Shown one piece after another: positions 28,279 through 37,439 of a stretch of DNA of 64,000 nucleotides (within the stretch, counting starts at the first letter, position 1; each line of letters begins with the position of its first letter). The stretch comes from Clostridiaceae bacterium 14S0207. Its GTDB lineage: Bacteria > Bacillota > Clostridia > Clostridiales > Clostridiaceae. The notes under the pieces are model-generated. The model worked only from the letters and a program-made list of their open reading frames with translations. It searched no databases and was not told the origin of the DNA. The stretch is from the NCBI GenBank assembly GCA_003288255.1, contig CP026600.1:558001-622000 (forward strand), read 5' to 3'. A program made the position numbers and the translations under genes.

Positions 28279-28302
28279 CAAGACTGTGATTAAACAGTCT
28301 TG
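28279..28302 (+). terminator. Hairpin after dfx
   Basis: A 9-bp perfect stem CAAGACTGT/ACAGTCTTG with a 6-nt loop. The T tract is weak (TTAATATATT), so it may terminate only partly. Confidence 0.5.
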
Positions 28303-28444
28303 TTAATATATTAAGATAAATGTATTTAATAAGAATATAAATAAAATAAAAAATTAACAAACAAATCACAAAATTGTTTCAAAAACTTCAGAATAGGTGT
28401 ATAATGAAATTAAATAATAAATAATTAAAAAGGGGAGAGTAAAT

Positions 28445-29959
28445 ATGGGCAAAAAAAAGAAAAAAATGGGATTTCCTACCGCATTTACAGTGTTATTTAT
28501 TGTTTTAATATTAGCGGCTATTCTTACTTATGTAGTTCCAGCAGGAACTTATTCGAAACTAGCATTTGATGCGGATAAGAAAATATTTACAATTACCAAG
28601 CCAGATGGATCAGTAAGTGAATCACCTGCAACTAAAGAAACTCTGGACAAGCTTAAAATAAAAATAGATATTGAAAAGCTTACCAGCGGTGCTATTAGTA
28701 AGCCAGTGGCAATACCAGGTACTTATGAAAAGGTTGCACAAAAACCACAAGGATTTTTTGAAGTGATTTCAGCGCCAATTGAAGGAGTATATCAAAGTGT
28801 AGATATCATATTATTTATTTTAATAATTGGTGGTTGCATAGGAGTACTTAACAATTCAGGAGCTTTTGATGCTGGTATAGCTAGTCTTTCAAGAGCAACA
28901 AAAGGAAGAGAATTCTTACTTATAGTAATAGTTACAATTCTTATTTCTATTGGAGGAACTACTTATGGTATGGCAGAAGAAACTATTGCCTTATATCCAA
29001 TACTGGTTCCGGTATTTGTTGCGGCAGGCTATGATGCTATGGTTGCTATAGCATCTATATATGTAGGCTCTTCTATAGGTACTATGTTCTCAACAGTTAA
29101 CGCTTTTTCATCTGTTGTAGCATCTAATGCTGCAGGATTAAGCTTTACTGAAGGTATAGGAATGAGATTTGGTGGACTTATAGTAGGTACTGTAATTTGT
29201 ATAATTTATATTGTAAAATATGCAAATAAAGTAAAAAAAGATCCTACAAAATCTATAATTTATGATCAAAAAGAAGAAATTGAAAAGAGATTTGCAACTG
29301 TAGATGAAAAAGATGTACCAGAATTTACACTTGCACGTAAATTAATGTTACTTATGTTTGCTGGATCATTTGGTATTATGGTTTGGGGTGTTTCAAGTCA
29401 AGATTGGAGTTTTAGTCAAATGACTTCATTATTCCTAATAGTTGGAATAATTTTAGGTATACTTTCTCGTATGGGAGAAAAAGCTTTTGTAAATAAATTT
29501 ATAGAAGGTGCAGCAGATTTAGTTAGTGTTGGCTTAATTGTTGGTGTTGCTAGATCTATTAATATAGTATTAGAGGGTGGACAAATATCAGATACTATAC
29601 TTAATGGAGCATCTTCACTAGTATCAGGAATGAATCCTATAGTATTTGTACTTGTAATGCTTGTAGTGTTTATAGTATTGGGATTCTTTATACCATCTTC
29701 ATCAGGACTTGCAGTTTTATCTATTCCAGTTATGGCACCACTTGCTGATTCAGTAGGTCTTCCAAGACACGTTATTGTAAGTGCCTTCCAATATGGATTA
29801 GGATTAATATCATTTATAACACCAACAGGTCTTATACTTGCAACCTTATCTATTGTAGATGTAACTTATGATAAATGGTTAAAATTCGTTATGCCTTTAA
29901 TAGGAATTATAGCGGCACTTGCAGCTGTAATACTTATGGTACAAGGTGCAATAGCTTAG
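28445..29959 (+). CDS. YfcC family membrane carrier (DcuC/ArsB-NhaD-like superfamily)
   Basis: 504 residues, ATG 28445 behind AAGGGGAG; a TATAAT at 28400-28405 is a likely -10. A basic N-terminus (GKKKKKMGFP) is followed by about 11-12 membrane segments and a 70-residue extracytoplasmic loop after the first. Conserved stretches include GGTTYGMAEETIALYPI, GSSIGTMFSTVNAF and FFIPSSSGLAVLSIPVMAPLAD, typical of the YfcC branch of the DcuC Pfam family. Relatives exchange basic amino acids or carry C4 acids. Substrate cannot be fixed here; an amino acid is the best guess. Monocistronic, bounded by hairpins. Confidence 0.85.
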   Translation: MGKKKKKMGFPTAFTVLFIVLILAAILTYVVPAGTYSKLAFDADKKIFTITKPDGSVSESPATKETLDKLKIKIDIEKLTSGAISKPVAIPGTYEKVAQKPQGFFEVISAPIEGVYQSVDIILFILIIGGCIGVLNNSGAFDAGIASLSRATKGREFLLIVIVTILISIGGTTYGMAEETIALYPILVPVFVAAGYDAMVAIASIYVGSSIGTMFSTVNAFSSVVASNAAGLSFTEGIGMRFGGLIVGTVICIIYIVKYANKVKKDPTKSIIYDQKEEIEKRFATVDEKDVPEFTLARKLMLLMFAGSFGIMVWGVSSQDWSFSQMTSLFLIVGIILGILSRMGEKAFVNKFIEGAADLVSVGLIVGVARSINIVLEGGQISDTILNGASSLVSGMNPIVFVLVMLVVFIVLGFFIPSSSGLAVLSIPVMAPLADSVGLPRHVIVSAFQYGLGLISFITPTGLILATLSIVDVTYDKWLKFVMPLIGIIAALAAVILMVQGAIA

Positions 29960-30000
29960 TAATAATTATTTGAATTTTATAAATTTATGTAATTAAAATA

Positions 30001-30036
30001 AAAAGTCCTATGAATAATAATAGGACTTTTTATTTT
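30001..30036 (+). terminator. Intrinsic terminator of the YfcC gene
   Basis: An 11-bp stem AAAAGTCCTAT/ATAGGACTTTT (30001-30011, 30020-30030) followed by TATTTTT. Confidence 0.88.
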
Positions 30037-30102
30037 TAAATCAATATTAAAGATATAATAAAGTTTAAGTAAATAATAGGAAGAGAATAATTAGAAAAAA
30101 GG

Positions 30103-30131
30103 TTGACAAAAAACATTATAAGACATATTAT
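30103..30131 (+). promoter_or_regulatory. Promoter of the trpS T-box transcript
   Basis: TTGACA (30103-30108), exact 17-bp spacer, TATTAT (30126-30131). Confidence 0.8.
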
Positions 30132-30137
30132 ATATTA

Positions 30138-30419
30138 AACAATAAATATTAATAAAGTCGATGAAGAGAAGAGTAGATTTAAAAACAGGTTTAAAGAGAG
30201 TCATTACCTGGTGAGAATATGATAGCTATGATTAAATTGAAGTGGATCTTGGAGATTTTTAGGTGAAAAATTTTAAAGTAGCCTTTTACGTTTACTTTAC
30301 GTTATAAAAGCAGGATATTATATAGTATCCTTATAAAGAAGATTTAAAAAATCTTAAATTTAGGTGGTACCACGTTGAATTTACGTCCTATGGTTAATTT
30401 TAACCATAGGACTTTCTAT
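30138..30419 (+). ncRNA. T-box riboswitch for tryptophan (specifier UGG)
   Basis: The leader ends in the T-box core AGGTGGTACCACG (30362-30374). A terminator follows: stem GTCCTATGGTTA at 30385-30396 with its complement at 30401-30412, then TTTCTATTTT. Stem I carries AAG-TGG-ATC; UGG at 30243-30245 is the specifier, followed by the usual purine and matching the gene downstream. Uncharged tRNA-Trp should stabilise the antiterminator formed by the T-box core and let trpS be read. Confidence 0.92.
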
Positions 30420-30484
30420 TTTACAAGTTAAAATATATATGGAAATCTCTTAAGATAAATTTAAAACAGTAAGGAGTGTAAGTT

Positions 30485-31483
30485 ATGGAAGAAAATAAGA
30501 AAGTAATATTTAGTGGAATTCAGCCTTCAGGAGACTTAACATTAGGAAATTATTTAGGTGCTTTAAAAAATTGGGTTAAGCTGCAAGATGAATATGATTG
30601 TTATTTTTGTGTGGTTGATCTTCATGCAATAACAGTAAGACAAGAACCAAAAGATTTAAGAAGAAGAACTTTAGAATTATTAGCTATTTACGTAGCAGCA
30701 GGTATCGATCCAAATAAAAATACATTATTTATACAATCACATGTTCCGGCACATTCTGAGGCTGGTTGGCTTTTAAATTGTAATTCATATATGGGTGAAT
30801 TAGCTAGAATGACTCAATATAAAGATAAGTCTAAAAAGCAAGGAGATAATATATGTGCGGGATTATTTAATTACCCTGTTTTAATGGCTGCAGATATACT
30901 ATTATATCAAGCAGATTTAGTACCAGTAGGAAAAGATCAAACACAACATTTAGAACTTGCAAGGGATTTAGCAGAAAGGTTTAATAGACAATATAGTCCA
31001 ACATTTAAGGTTCCAGAAGGATATATATCAAAGGCTGGGGCTAAAATTATGAGTCTTCAAGATCCAAGTAAAAAAATGTCTAAATCAGATGATAATACAA
31101 ATAGCTTTATTTTAATTATGGATTCACCAGAATGTATAAGAAGAAAAGTTAACAGAGCAGTAACAGATAGTTTAGGAGAAGTTAAATATTGTGATGATCA
31201 ACCAGGAGTTAAAAATTTAATGACTATTTTAAATTGTATAACTGGTATAAGTATGGATGAAATTGAGAAAAAATATGAAGGAAAAGGATATGCACAATTT
31301 AAATCTGATGTAGGGGAAGCTATAGTTAATGAATTAGAACCAATCCAAAAAAGAGTAAAAGAATTGTTAAATAATAAAACTGAGTTAGAAGAAATTTATA
31401 AAAAAGGTGCAGAGAAAGCTAATTATATTTCAAGGAAAACATTAAGAAAAATGCAAAAGAAAATAGGATTTATACCTATGTAA
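30485..31483 (+). CDS. trpS: Tryptophanyl-tRNA synthetase
   Basis: 332 residues, normal for bacterial TrpRS; ATG 30485 behind AAGGAGTG. It is a class Ic enzyme charging tRNA-Trp. The HIGH-equivalent PSGDLTLGNYLGAL lies near residues 13-26 and the KMSKS loop (KKMSKS) near 196-202. GKDQTQHLELARDLA near 150 is the usual dimer/tRNA region. Controlled by the Trp T-box immediately upstream, and ended by its own hairpin. Confidence 0.97.
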   Translation: MEENKKVIFSGIQPSGDLTLGNYLGALKNWVKLQDEYDCYFCVVDLHAITVRQEPKDLRRRTLELLAIYVAAGIDPNKNTLFIQSHVPAHSEAGWLLNCNSYMGELARMTQYKDKSKKQGDNICAGLFNYPVLMAADILLYQADLVPVGKDQTQHLELARDLAERFNRQYSPTFKVPEGYISKAGAKIMSLQDPSKKMSKSDDNTNSFILIMDSPECIRRKVNRAVTDSLGEVKYCDDQPGVKNLMTILNCITGISMDEIEKKYEGKGYAQFKSDVGEAIVNELEPIQKRVKELLNNKTELEEIYKKGAEKANYISRKTLRKMQKKIGFIPM

Positions 31484-31516
31484 TTATAAAAAAATTAATG
31501 TAGTATATGTTATAAG

Positions 31517-31556
31517 GTTTGCAAAGTTTATTTTATAATTTTGCAAACTTTTTATT
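31517..31556 (+). terminator. Intrinsic terminator of trpS
   Basis: A 9-bp stem GTTTGCAAA/TTTGCAAAC (31517-31525, 31540-31548) followed by TTTTTATTTTT. Confidence 0.85.
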
Positions 31557-31585
31557 TTTAAAATAATATAACACTTACGTATTTA

Positions 31586-31632
31586 TTGACAGAGCTAATT
31601 AATAAAGTTAAAATCATTAAGTAGACTACTTA
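31586..31632 (+). promoter_or_regulatory. prfC promoter with a 15-bp palindrome at the start site
   Basis: TTGACA (31586-31591), 17-bp spacer, TAAAAT (31609-31614). A palindrome TAAGTAG-A-CTACTTA (31618-31632) covers the expected transcription start. The position is that of a repressor operator. Confidence 0.65.
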
Positions 31633-31735
31633 CTGTGTAAAAATAGTGGAAAATGGAAAAAATTTAAGGGAGTATACTTTAAATTAACTATTTGGTAAAT
31701 ATAATTTTAAATTTATATAGAAAGAGGAGAAAAGT

Positions 31736-33328
31736 GTGGAGGAATTAAGAAGCAAAATAGAGAAAAGAAGAACTTTTGCTATTATATCTCACCCGGATGC
31801 TGGTAAAACAACATTAACAGAAAAATTATTGTTATATGGTGGAGCTATTAGAGAAGCCGGTTCAGTTAAAGCAAGAAAATCTTCAAAGCATGCGGTTTCA
31901 GACTGGATGGAAATAGAAAAACAAAGAGGTATTTCTGTAACATCATCAGTTTTACAGTTTTCTTATAATAATTATTGTATAAATATACTAGATACTCCAG
32001 GTCACCAAGATTTTAGTGAAGATACATATAGAACACTTATGGCTGCTGACAGTGCAGTTATGGTTGTTGATGGAGCTAAAGGTGTAGAAGCACAAACAAG
32101 GAAACTTTTCCAAGTTTGTAGTATAAGAGAAATTCCTATTTTTACTTTTGTAAACAAATTAGATAGAGAAATAAGAGATCCTTTTGAACTTATGGAAGAT
32201 ATAGAAAATGAATTGGGAATTAAATCATACCCACTTAACTGGCCAATCGGATGTGGAAGACATTTTAAAGGTGTTTATGATAGAGAAACTAAAAAAATTC
32301 AACTTTTCAATGGTGGAAATCACGGACAATCACTAGCAAAATCAACAATTATAGATGTAGATGATCCTAATGCAGAAGAAATTTTAGGAACAAGTTTTTA
32401 TAATAAATTATTAGAAGATATAGAGTTATTGGATATAGCTGGGGATCAATTTAATTATGAAGAAGTTAAAAATGGAAGATTAACTCCTGTATTTTTTGGT
32501 AGTGCGCTTTCTAACTTTGGTGTAGAGCCATTTTTAAGAGAGTTCTTAAAACTAAGTTTGCCACCATTAGCAAGAGAATCTGATCAAGGTAATGTAGATG
32601 TTTATAGTAAAGACTTTTCGGCTTTTGTATTTAAAATACAAGCAAATATGAATAAAGCCCATAGAGATAGGGTTGCCTTTATGAGAATATGTTCAGGAAA
32701 ATTTCAAAAAGGTGTGGAAGTATTTCATGTACAAGGTAATCAAAAGATTAGATTATCTCAGCCACAACAATTTTTAGCTCAAGATAGAGAAATTATAGAA
32801 GAAGCTTATGCAGGAGATATTATTGGTGTATTTGACCCAGGTATATTTAGCATAGGAGATACTATTTGTAGCAATTCAAATAAGTTAAAGTTTGAGGGAA
32901 TTCCAAGCTTTGCTCCAGAACACTTTGCAAGAGTTAAACCAATGGATACTATGAAAAGAAAACAATTTGTAAAGGGTATAACTCAAATAGCTCAAGAAGG
33001 TGCTATTCAGGTGTTTAAGGAACCTTTTATAGGTATAGAGGAATTAGTCGTTGGTGTTGTAGGTGTACTTCAATTTGAGGTACTAGAATATAGACTTAAA
33101 AATGAATATAACGTAGAAATAAGATTAGAAAGATTACCATTTAGAAGTATTAGATGGATAGAAAGTTCAGAAGTAAAAGCGGAAAGTTTAAGTTTAACTT
33201 CTGATACTAAACTAGTAAAAGATTTAAAAGATAGAAATATTTTATTATTCCAAAGTGATTGGGGCATTAGCTGGGCACTTGAACATAATAAAGGTTTAGT
33301 ATTATCTAATATAGGTAAAGCAGAATAA
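31736..33328 (+). CDS. prfC: Peptide chain release factor 3
   Basis: 530 residues, GTG 31736 after GAGGAG. It is a translational GTPase that recycles RF1/RF2 from the ribosome after termination. G1 loop SHPDAGKTT near residues 18-26, the switch region RGISVTSSV near 63-71, G3 DTPGHQDFSEDTY near 83-95, G4 NKLD near 138-141. The C-terminal part has the EF-G/RF3 domain III pattern VVGVVGVLQFEVLEYRL. The leader from the promoter is about 115 nt. Monocistronic. Confidence 0.96.
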   Translation: MEELRSKIEKRRTFAIISHPDAGKTTLTEKLLLYGGAIREAGSVKARKSSKHAVSDWMEIEKQRGISVTSSVLQFSYNNYCINILDTPGHQDFSEDTYRTLMAADSAVMVVDGAKGVEAQTRKLFQVCSIREIPIFTFVNKLDREIRDPFELMEDIENELGIKSYPLNWPIGCGRHFKGVYDRETKKIQLFNGGNHGQSLAKSTIIDVDDPNAEEILGTSFYNKLLEDIELLDIAGDQFNYEEVKNGRLTPVFFGSALSNFGVEPFLREFLKLSLPPLARESDQGNVDVYSKDFSAFVFKIQANMNKAHRDRVAFMRICSGKFQKGVEVFHVQGNQKIRLSQPQQFLAQDREIIEEAYAGDIIGVFDPGIFSIGDTICSNSNKLKFEGIPSFAPEHFARVKPMDTMKRKQFVKGITQIAQEGAIQVFKEPFIGIEELVVGVVGVLQFEVLEYRLKNEYNVEIRLERLPFRSIRWIESSEVKAESLSLTSDTKLVKDLKDRNILLFQSDWGISWALEHNKGLVLSNIGKAE

Positions 33329-33330
33329 TG

Positions 33331-33382
33331 AACAGACCATATACTTAATAAATTTTTATTAAATATATGGTCTGTTATTTTT
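33331..33382. terminator. Intrinsic terminator after prfC
   Basis: A 13-bp perfect outer stem AACAGACCATATA/TATATGGTCTGTT (33331-33343, 33364-33376) with an inner TTAATAAA-TTT-TTATTAA stem, followed by ATTTTT. It also faces the convergent small membrane gene. Confidence 0.88.
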
Positions 33383-33392
33383 AAATAGTATT

Positions 33393-33551
33393 TTAAGAAT
33401 GTTTATTATTAGTAAACATTATCATATCTATAATAAATGTAAACATGGCTATTATAAGAAGAATATTTACAAAAACACTACCAAGCCTAAATATCATACC
33501 TATTAAAATAAAGAATATAAATATTCCACCAAGCCATCTTAAAAAATTCAT
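33393..33551 (-). CDS. Small membrane protein, lmo0937/DUF5670-like
   Basis: 52 residues, found by reading the minus strand behind a strong ribosome site (AGGAGG, 6 nt before ATG 33549-33551). The sequence starts MNFLRWLGGIFIFFIL and has two hydrophobic segments separated by FRLGSVFVN, ending in a short polar tail. Tiny two-helix proteins starting M-LRWLG and with a GxIF-hxG turn belong to a widespread Firmicute family of unknown function (lmo0937-type). The match is by pattern only. It lies 38 bp downstream of gerB on the same strand, so it may be read with it, although it has its own ribosome site. Confidence 0.65.
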   Translation of the reverse strand: MNFLRWLGGIFIFFILIGMIFRLGSVFVNILLIIAMFTFIIDMIMFTNNKHS

Positions 33552-33589
33552 ACATAACCTCCTGAATAAGACTAAAATAAATTACAAAA

Positions 33590-34711
33590 TTAGTTTTCCT
33601 TTAAAGGTTTATTTTTAGTATTACTTTTTTTGTTTTTTTTGTTGTTAAATTTATCTTTCACATATAAAATTATACAACATATAAAAGGGATAAATATTAA
33701 TGTTATTAGAATGTAGTAATTAAAAATATTTAATAATTTGAATAAAGTATAACAGTTATTGCTTGAGAAATAAGAAAGTATAAATACTAATACGGAAATT
33801 ATTTCATTGGAATGTTTTTTATACATATTGAAGTCTTGTAAAAGTTTATTTAATGCATAGAAGCAAACTATGTATTTTGTAAACATACCACCTACTAATT
33901 TAAAAATAGTAAAAAATTCTGAGTTCTCTAAGTAATTTAAGTATACAACAGGTTGGGTTTGTATAAGTTTTGGATACCAAATATTTAATGTCCTTTTATA
34001 TCCGAAGCTTGATATTAAACCAGTTATAGATATTATTTGCATTTGAATAATAAATAATAAAGATATAAAAATAGTTTTTTTAAGATTTTTTTTATTTTGT
34101 AACATAGGGAAAAAACAAATTATTATAGTGAAGAATCCATACATACCTAATGCTTGAAAAATACTTAGTACAAAGTTAGGGGTAATACCATGTTCAAGTA
34201 TAGGTTTTAGATATACAGGATGTTTTAATTTTAAGGTTAAAAAAAATAAAATAATTCCAGATATAACTATGAAAAATAAGGAAATTATACTAACACTTAA
34301 AATTGAATTAAATCCTTTTTTTATAGTATAAAGTGCACATAATGTGAAAAATAAAGATATATACCACGTAGGAGTTTCTGTAAAAATAGTTTCATGAATA
34401 GAATTAGAAAGTCCAGAATTACATTCTATTAATGTTAAAAACACGGCTATTAAGAAGGTAAATAAAAAAAAGCTACCAAAAAATTTTCCAAATGCATTGT
34501 AGTATAAATCTTTTATATTATAAGTTTCAGTATTCTTACATACTTTTATTAAAAATAGAGAAAATATAAGTATTAATATTGAAGCAATAATAACAGATAT
34601 CCATGAATCTCTTAGGCCATTCATCATAAATACATTTGAAAAGGTTTTCATGGATATAGAGGTCAATATTAATATAAATACTATAATATGCTTTTCAGAG
34701 ATTTTTGTCAT
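33590..34711 (-). CDS. gerKB: Spore germination protein GerAB-type permease
   Basis: 373 residues, ATG 34711; about ten membrane segments of the endospore (GerAB/GerKB) branch of the amino acid-polyamine-organocation superfamily. It opens with the usual KISEKHIIVFILIL-type first helix and has a short Lys/Asn-rich cytosolic tail (KNKKSNTKNK). In germinant receptors the B subunit binds the nutrient in the spore inner membrane. It is divergent from the A and C genes, 94 bp away. The same split layout is known for gerKB versus gerKA-gerKC in Clostridium perfringens, hence the symbol; the ligand is not known. Confidence 0.88.
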   Translation of the reverse strand: MTKISEKHIIVFILILTSISMKTFSNVFMMNGLRDSWISVIIASILILIFSLFLIKVCKNTETYNIKDLYYNAFGKFFGSFFLFTFLIAVFLTLIECNSGLSNSIHETIFTETPTWYISLFFTLCALYTIKKGFNSILSVSIISLFFIVISGIILFFLTLKLKHPVYLKPILEHGITPNFVLSIFQALGMYGFFTIIICFFPMLQNKKNLKKTIFISLLFIIQMQIISITGLISSFGYKRTLNIWYPKLIQTQPVVYLNYLENSEFFTIFKLVGGMFTKYIVCFYALNKLLQDFNMYKKHSNEIISVLVFILSYFSSNNCYTLFKLLNIFNYYILITLIFIPFICCIILYVKDKFNNKKNKKSNTKNKPLKEN

Positions 34712-34805
34712 ATAAATTACTCCTTTAAAAAAATTATACTTTTATAGTATTAACAAAAAATTAAGAATAAATACCCATAAAAATAATAAGTACGTGGTGA
34801 TATAT

Positions 34806-36203
34806 ATGAATGATGATAAAATTAAATACATAGAAAATACATTAAAAGGTAACTTTGACTTAAAGTGGAGAAAAATCATTAAAAATGAAGGAATAATTAA
34901 TTTTGTTTTTATTGATAACCTTTGTGATACTAAATATATAGCAGATTACATTGTAAAACCAATAATTTCATATGAAGGGAAAATAGATGGAAATATAATT
35001 AAAAATCAACTTTTAGATGCTAGTATAGTTGGAGAGGTTGAAAAAGAAAAAGAAATAATATTGCATATATTATCAGGAGATCTAATAATTATTTCGAATT
35101 ACTTTAATGATATATTATTTTGTGAGGCAAAAGGATTCGTTAGAAGGTCTGTGAGTGTACCACCAGCGGAGGCAGTCATAAAAGGTCCTAGAGAAGGATT
35201 TACTGAAACCATAGTTGATAATGTATCTTTAATTAGAAGAAAAGTAAAAAATGAAAATTTAAAATTTGAAACTTTTATAGTTGGAAAAAATTCTAATACT
35301 TCTGTAGCATTGTGTTATATAAAAGATGTGGCGCCTACAAAAATAGTCTCTTATATTCGAAATAAACTTCAAACATCTGAATTAGACTTTATTTTAGATA
35401 TAAATTATATTGAAGAAGGGTTAAATAGACGTAGTTCAGTTTTTGAAACTTCGGGTTATAGTGAAAAACCGGATATTATAGCATCACAATTATTTGAAGG
35501 AAGAATAGCAATAATTGTAGATGGTACACCTGCTGTATTAACATTGCCATATTTTTTTATAGAAAACTTTCAAAGTCCTGATGATTATTATTTTAACAAG
35601 CATTTTGTCAATTTTATAAGAATGCAAAGATGGATAGCATTTTTTATATCTATTTTGCTCCCAGGTATGTATTTAGCTATCACTACATATCATTTTTCTT
35701 TAATTCCTACTATTTTTGTATTTAGATTAGCAAATTCAAGGGCTGGAGTTCCTTTTCCAACCATAGTAGAATTACTACTTATGATATCTTTTTTTCAGCT
35801 ATTAAGAGAGGCGGGATTAAGAATTCCAGTACCTGTAGGCAGTTCTATTAGTATTGTTGGATCTTTAATTTTAGGAGAAGCGGCTGTAGGTGCAGGTCTT
35901 GCATCTGAAAGTACAGTAATTATTGTAGCACTTTGCTCTATTGCAACATCATTAACTCCTAAGTTATACAATTCAATAGCTATATGGAGTTTAATTATCA
36001 TAGGATTTTCTGCATTACTTGGTTTGCCCGGATTTTATCTCGGTTTTTTTGTACTGATAAGTAGTGTAGGATCATTAAAAAGTTGTGACTATCCATATTT
36101 ATTCCCATTAACAACTACTAGTGATTATAAATTGAGAGATATAATATTTAGAGGAAAATTAAAAAATATATCAAAAGATTTTCTTAAAAAGGATGAAGAA
36201 TAA
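34806..36203 (+). CDS. gerKA: Spore germination protein GerAA-type receptor subunit
   Basis: 465 residues from ATG 34806 (GTGGTGA just upstream); the open frame begins 4 codons earlier at a GTG inside the ribosome site. A soluble N-terminal part (about 1-270) contains the GerA signature VPPAEAVIKGPREGFTE near residue 120 and KPDIIASQLFEGRIAIIVDGTP near 220-240. Four to five membrane segments follow with RVGVP-type FRLANSRAGVPFPTIVELLLM and REAGLRIPVPVGSSISIVG. The A subunit forms oligomeric nutrient-gated channels in the spore membrane. Its stop overlaps the gerC start by one base. Confidence 0.93.
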   Translation: MNDDKIKYIENTLKGNFDLKWRKIIKNEGIINFVFIDNLCDTKYIADYIVKPIISYEGKIDGNIIKNQLLDASIVGEVEKEKEIILHILSGDLIIISNYFNDILFCEAKGFVRRSVSVPPAEAVIKGPREGFTETIVDNVSLIRRKVKNENLKFETFIVGKNSNTSVALCYIKDVAPTKIVSYIRNKLQTSELDFILDINYIEEGLNRRSSVFETSGYSEKPDIIASQLFEGRIAIIVDGTPAVLTLPYFFIENFQSPDDYYFNKHFVNFIRMQRWIAFFISILLPGMYLAITTYHFSLIPTIFVFRLANSRAGVPFPTIVELLLMISFFQLLREAGLRIPVPVGSSISIVGSLILGEAAVGAGLASESTVIIVALCSIATSLTPKLYNSIAIWSLIIIGFSALLGLPGFYLGFFVLISSVGSLKSCDYPYLFPLTTTSDYKLRDIIFRGKLKNISKDFLKKDEE

Positions 36204-37327
36204 TGAAAAAAAGAATTTTAGCTATAATTTGTTTATGTTCTTTTTTGTTGGGGGGATGTTTTAATTATAAGGATATAGATAAGGTTATTTTTGCTACAGC
36301 GGTTATTGTTGATATAGATGAAAATAAAAACACACTTTTATATGTTGAAGGATTCAGGGCAAATAAAGAGCAAAGTAATTCTATACAAGGACAAAGATTA
36401 GTATTAAAAGGGAAAGGAAAAACAGTTTTTGAAGCAGTTAGAAATTTAGCATCTATAACAAGTTTTAAGGTTAATTATGGACAAAATAAAGTATTAATGT
36501 TTACAGAAAGAACAATGAAGTATGGACTAGATAATTTTACTGATTTTTTTGATAGAGATGAAGAAGCATTATTAAGACCATATATAGTAATGTTAAATGG
36601 AGATCCACAAAAAATTTTAACCTGCGAATTAAAATCAGAACAATATATAGGAACATTTATTGATCAATTAGTAAAGAATATAAAAACTTCTTCTAGGGTA
36701 ACCTTAAGTAGTTTTAATGAATATTTAAATAAGAAAAACTTCATAAATAATTGCAATGTAATTCCTATAATAGGGCTTTCAAAAGAAAAAATAGGACCAG
36801 GAGATTCACTTCAAATTATGGGAGATGCAGTTATTAAAGATGAAAAACTTGTTGCAGGTATTGAAATTAATGAAGGCCAAGGGTATAACTTTTTGATGAA
36901 TAATATTAAAAGTGGTAGTTTAGAGGTTACTAATCCTAAAGAAAAAGATAAATTTGTTTCTTTAGAAATACGAAATAGTAAAACTAAGACTAAAATAAAA
37001 AAAGAAGGAGATAAAATAATTTTAGATAAGGATATTAATGTAAGGGTTTTATTATCGGAAATACAAAAAGAATTAGTTGTGGATGATAAAACACTCTCAG
37101 AATTAAAGTCCTATGCAGAAAAAAATATAAAGATGTATTCTATGAGTATATTTAATAAATTTCAAGAAAAAGGTATTGATATATTTAATATAGGTGAAGA
37201 TGTTTATAGAAAATATGGAATTGATATGGGTGAGGAGGCTATAAAAAATGCACAACTGAAGTTAAGTGTTAATGTTAAGATAGATGCTTTTGGAGAAAAA
37301 AAATCTTTCCCTAAAATATCAAAATAA
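36203..37327 (+). CDS. gerKC: Spore germination lipoprotein GerAC-type
   Basis: 374 residues; ATG shares its A with the gerA stop (TAATG). The signal peptide ends with lipobox LLGGC (Cys about residue 19), so the protein is lipid-anchored on the outer face of the spore inner membrane. The remaining sequence follows GerAC (Ger(x)C family): DIDKVIFATAVIVDID near 25-40, QNKVLMFTERTMKYG near 92-107, RPYIVML near 124, and the C-terminal domain ending in KLSVNVKIDAFGE. Third component of the receptor with the A and B subunits. Confidence 0.92.
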   Translation: MKKRILAIICLCSFLLGGCFNYKDIDKVIFATAVIVDIDENKNTLLYVEGFRANKEQSNSIQGQRLVLKGKGKTVFEAVRNLASITSFKVNYGQNKVLMFTERTMKYGLDNFTDFFDRDEEALLRPYIVMLNGDPQKILTCELKSEQYIGTFIDQLVKNIKTSSRVTLSSFNEYLNKKNFINNCNVIPIIGLSKEKIGPGDSLQIMGDAVIKDEKLVAGIEINEGQGYNFLMNNIKSGSLEVTNPKEKDKFVSLEIRNSKTKTKIKKEGDKIILDKDINVRVLLSEIQKELVVDDKTLSELKSYAEKNIKMYSMSIFNKFQEKGIDIFNIGEDVYRKYGIDMGEEAIKNAQLKLSVNVKIDAFGEKKSFPKISK

Positions 37328-37439
37328 AGAAATATAAATTATAAAATGAGTATTCTTCTATGTTTGCAAATTATAAAATAATAGATATAATTAAATAAGT
37401 AGAAAATTAGTGAAAACCTTAAGAGTTGGAGGAAAAATA

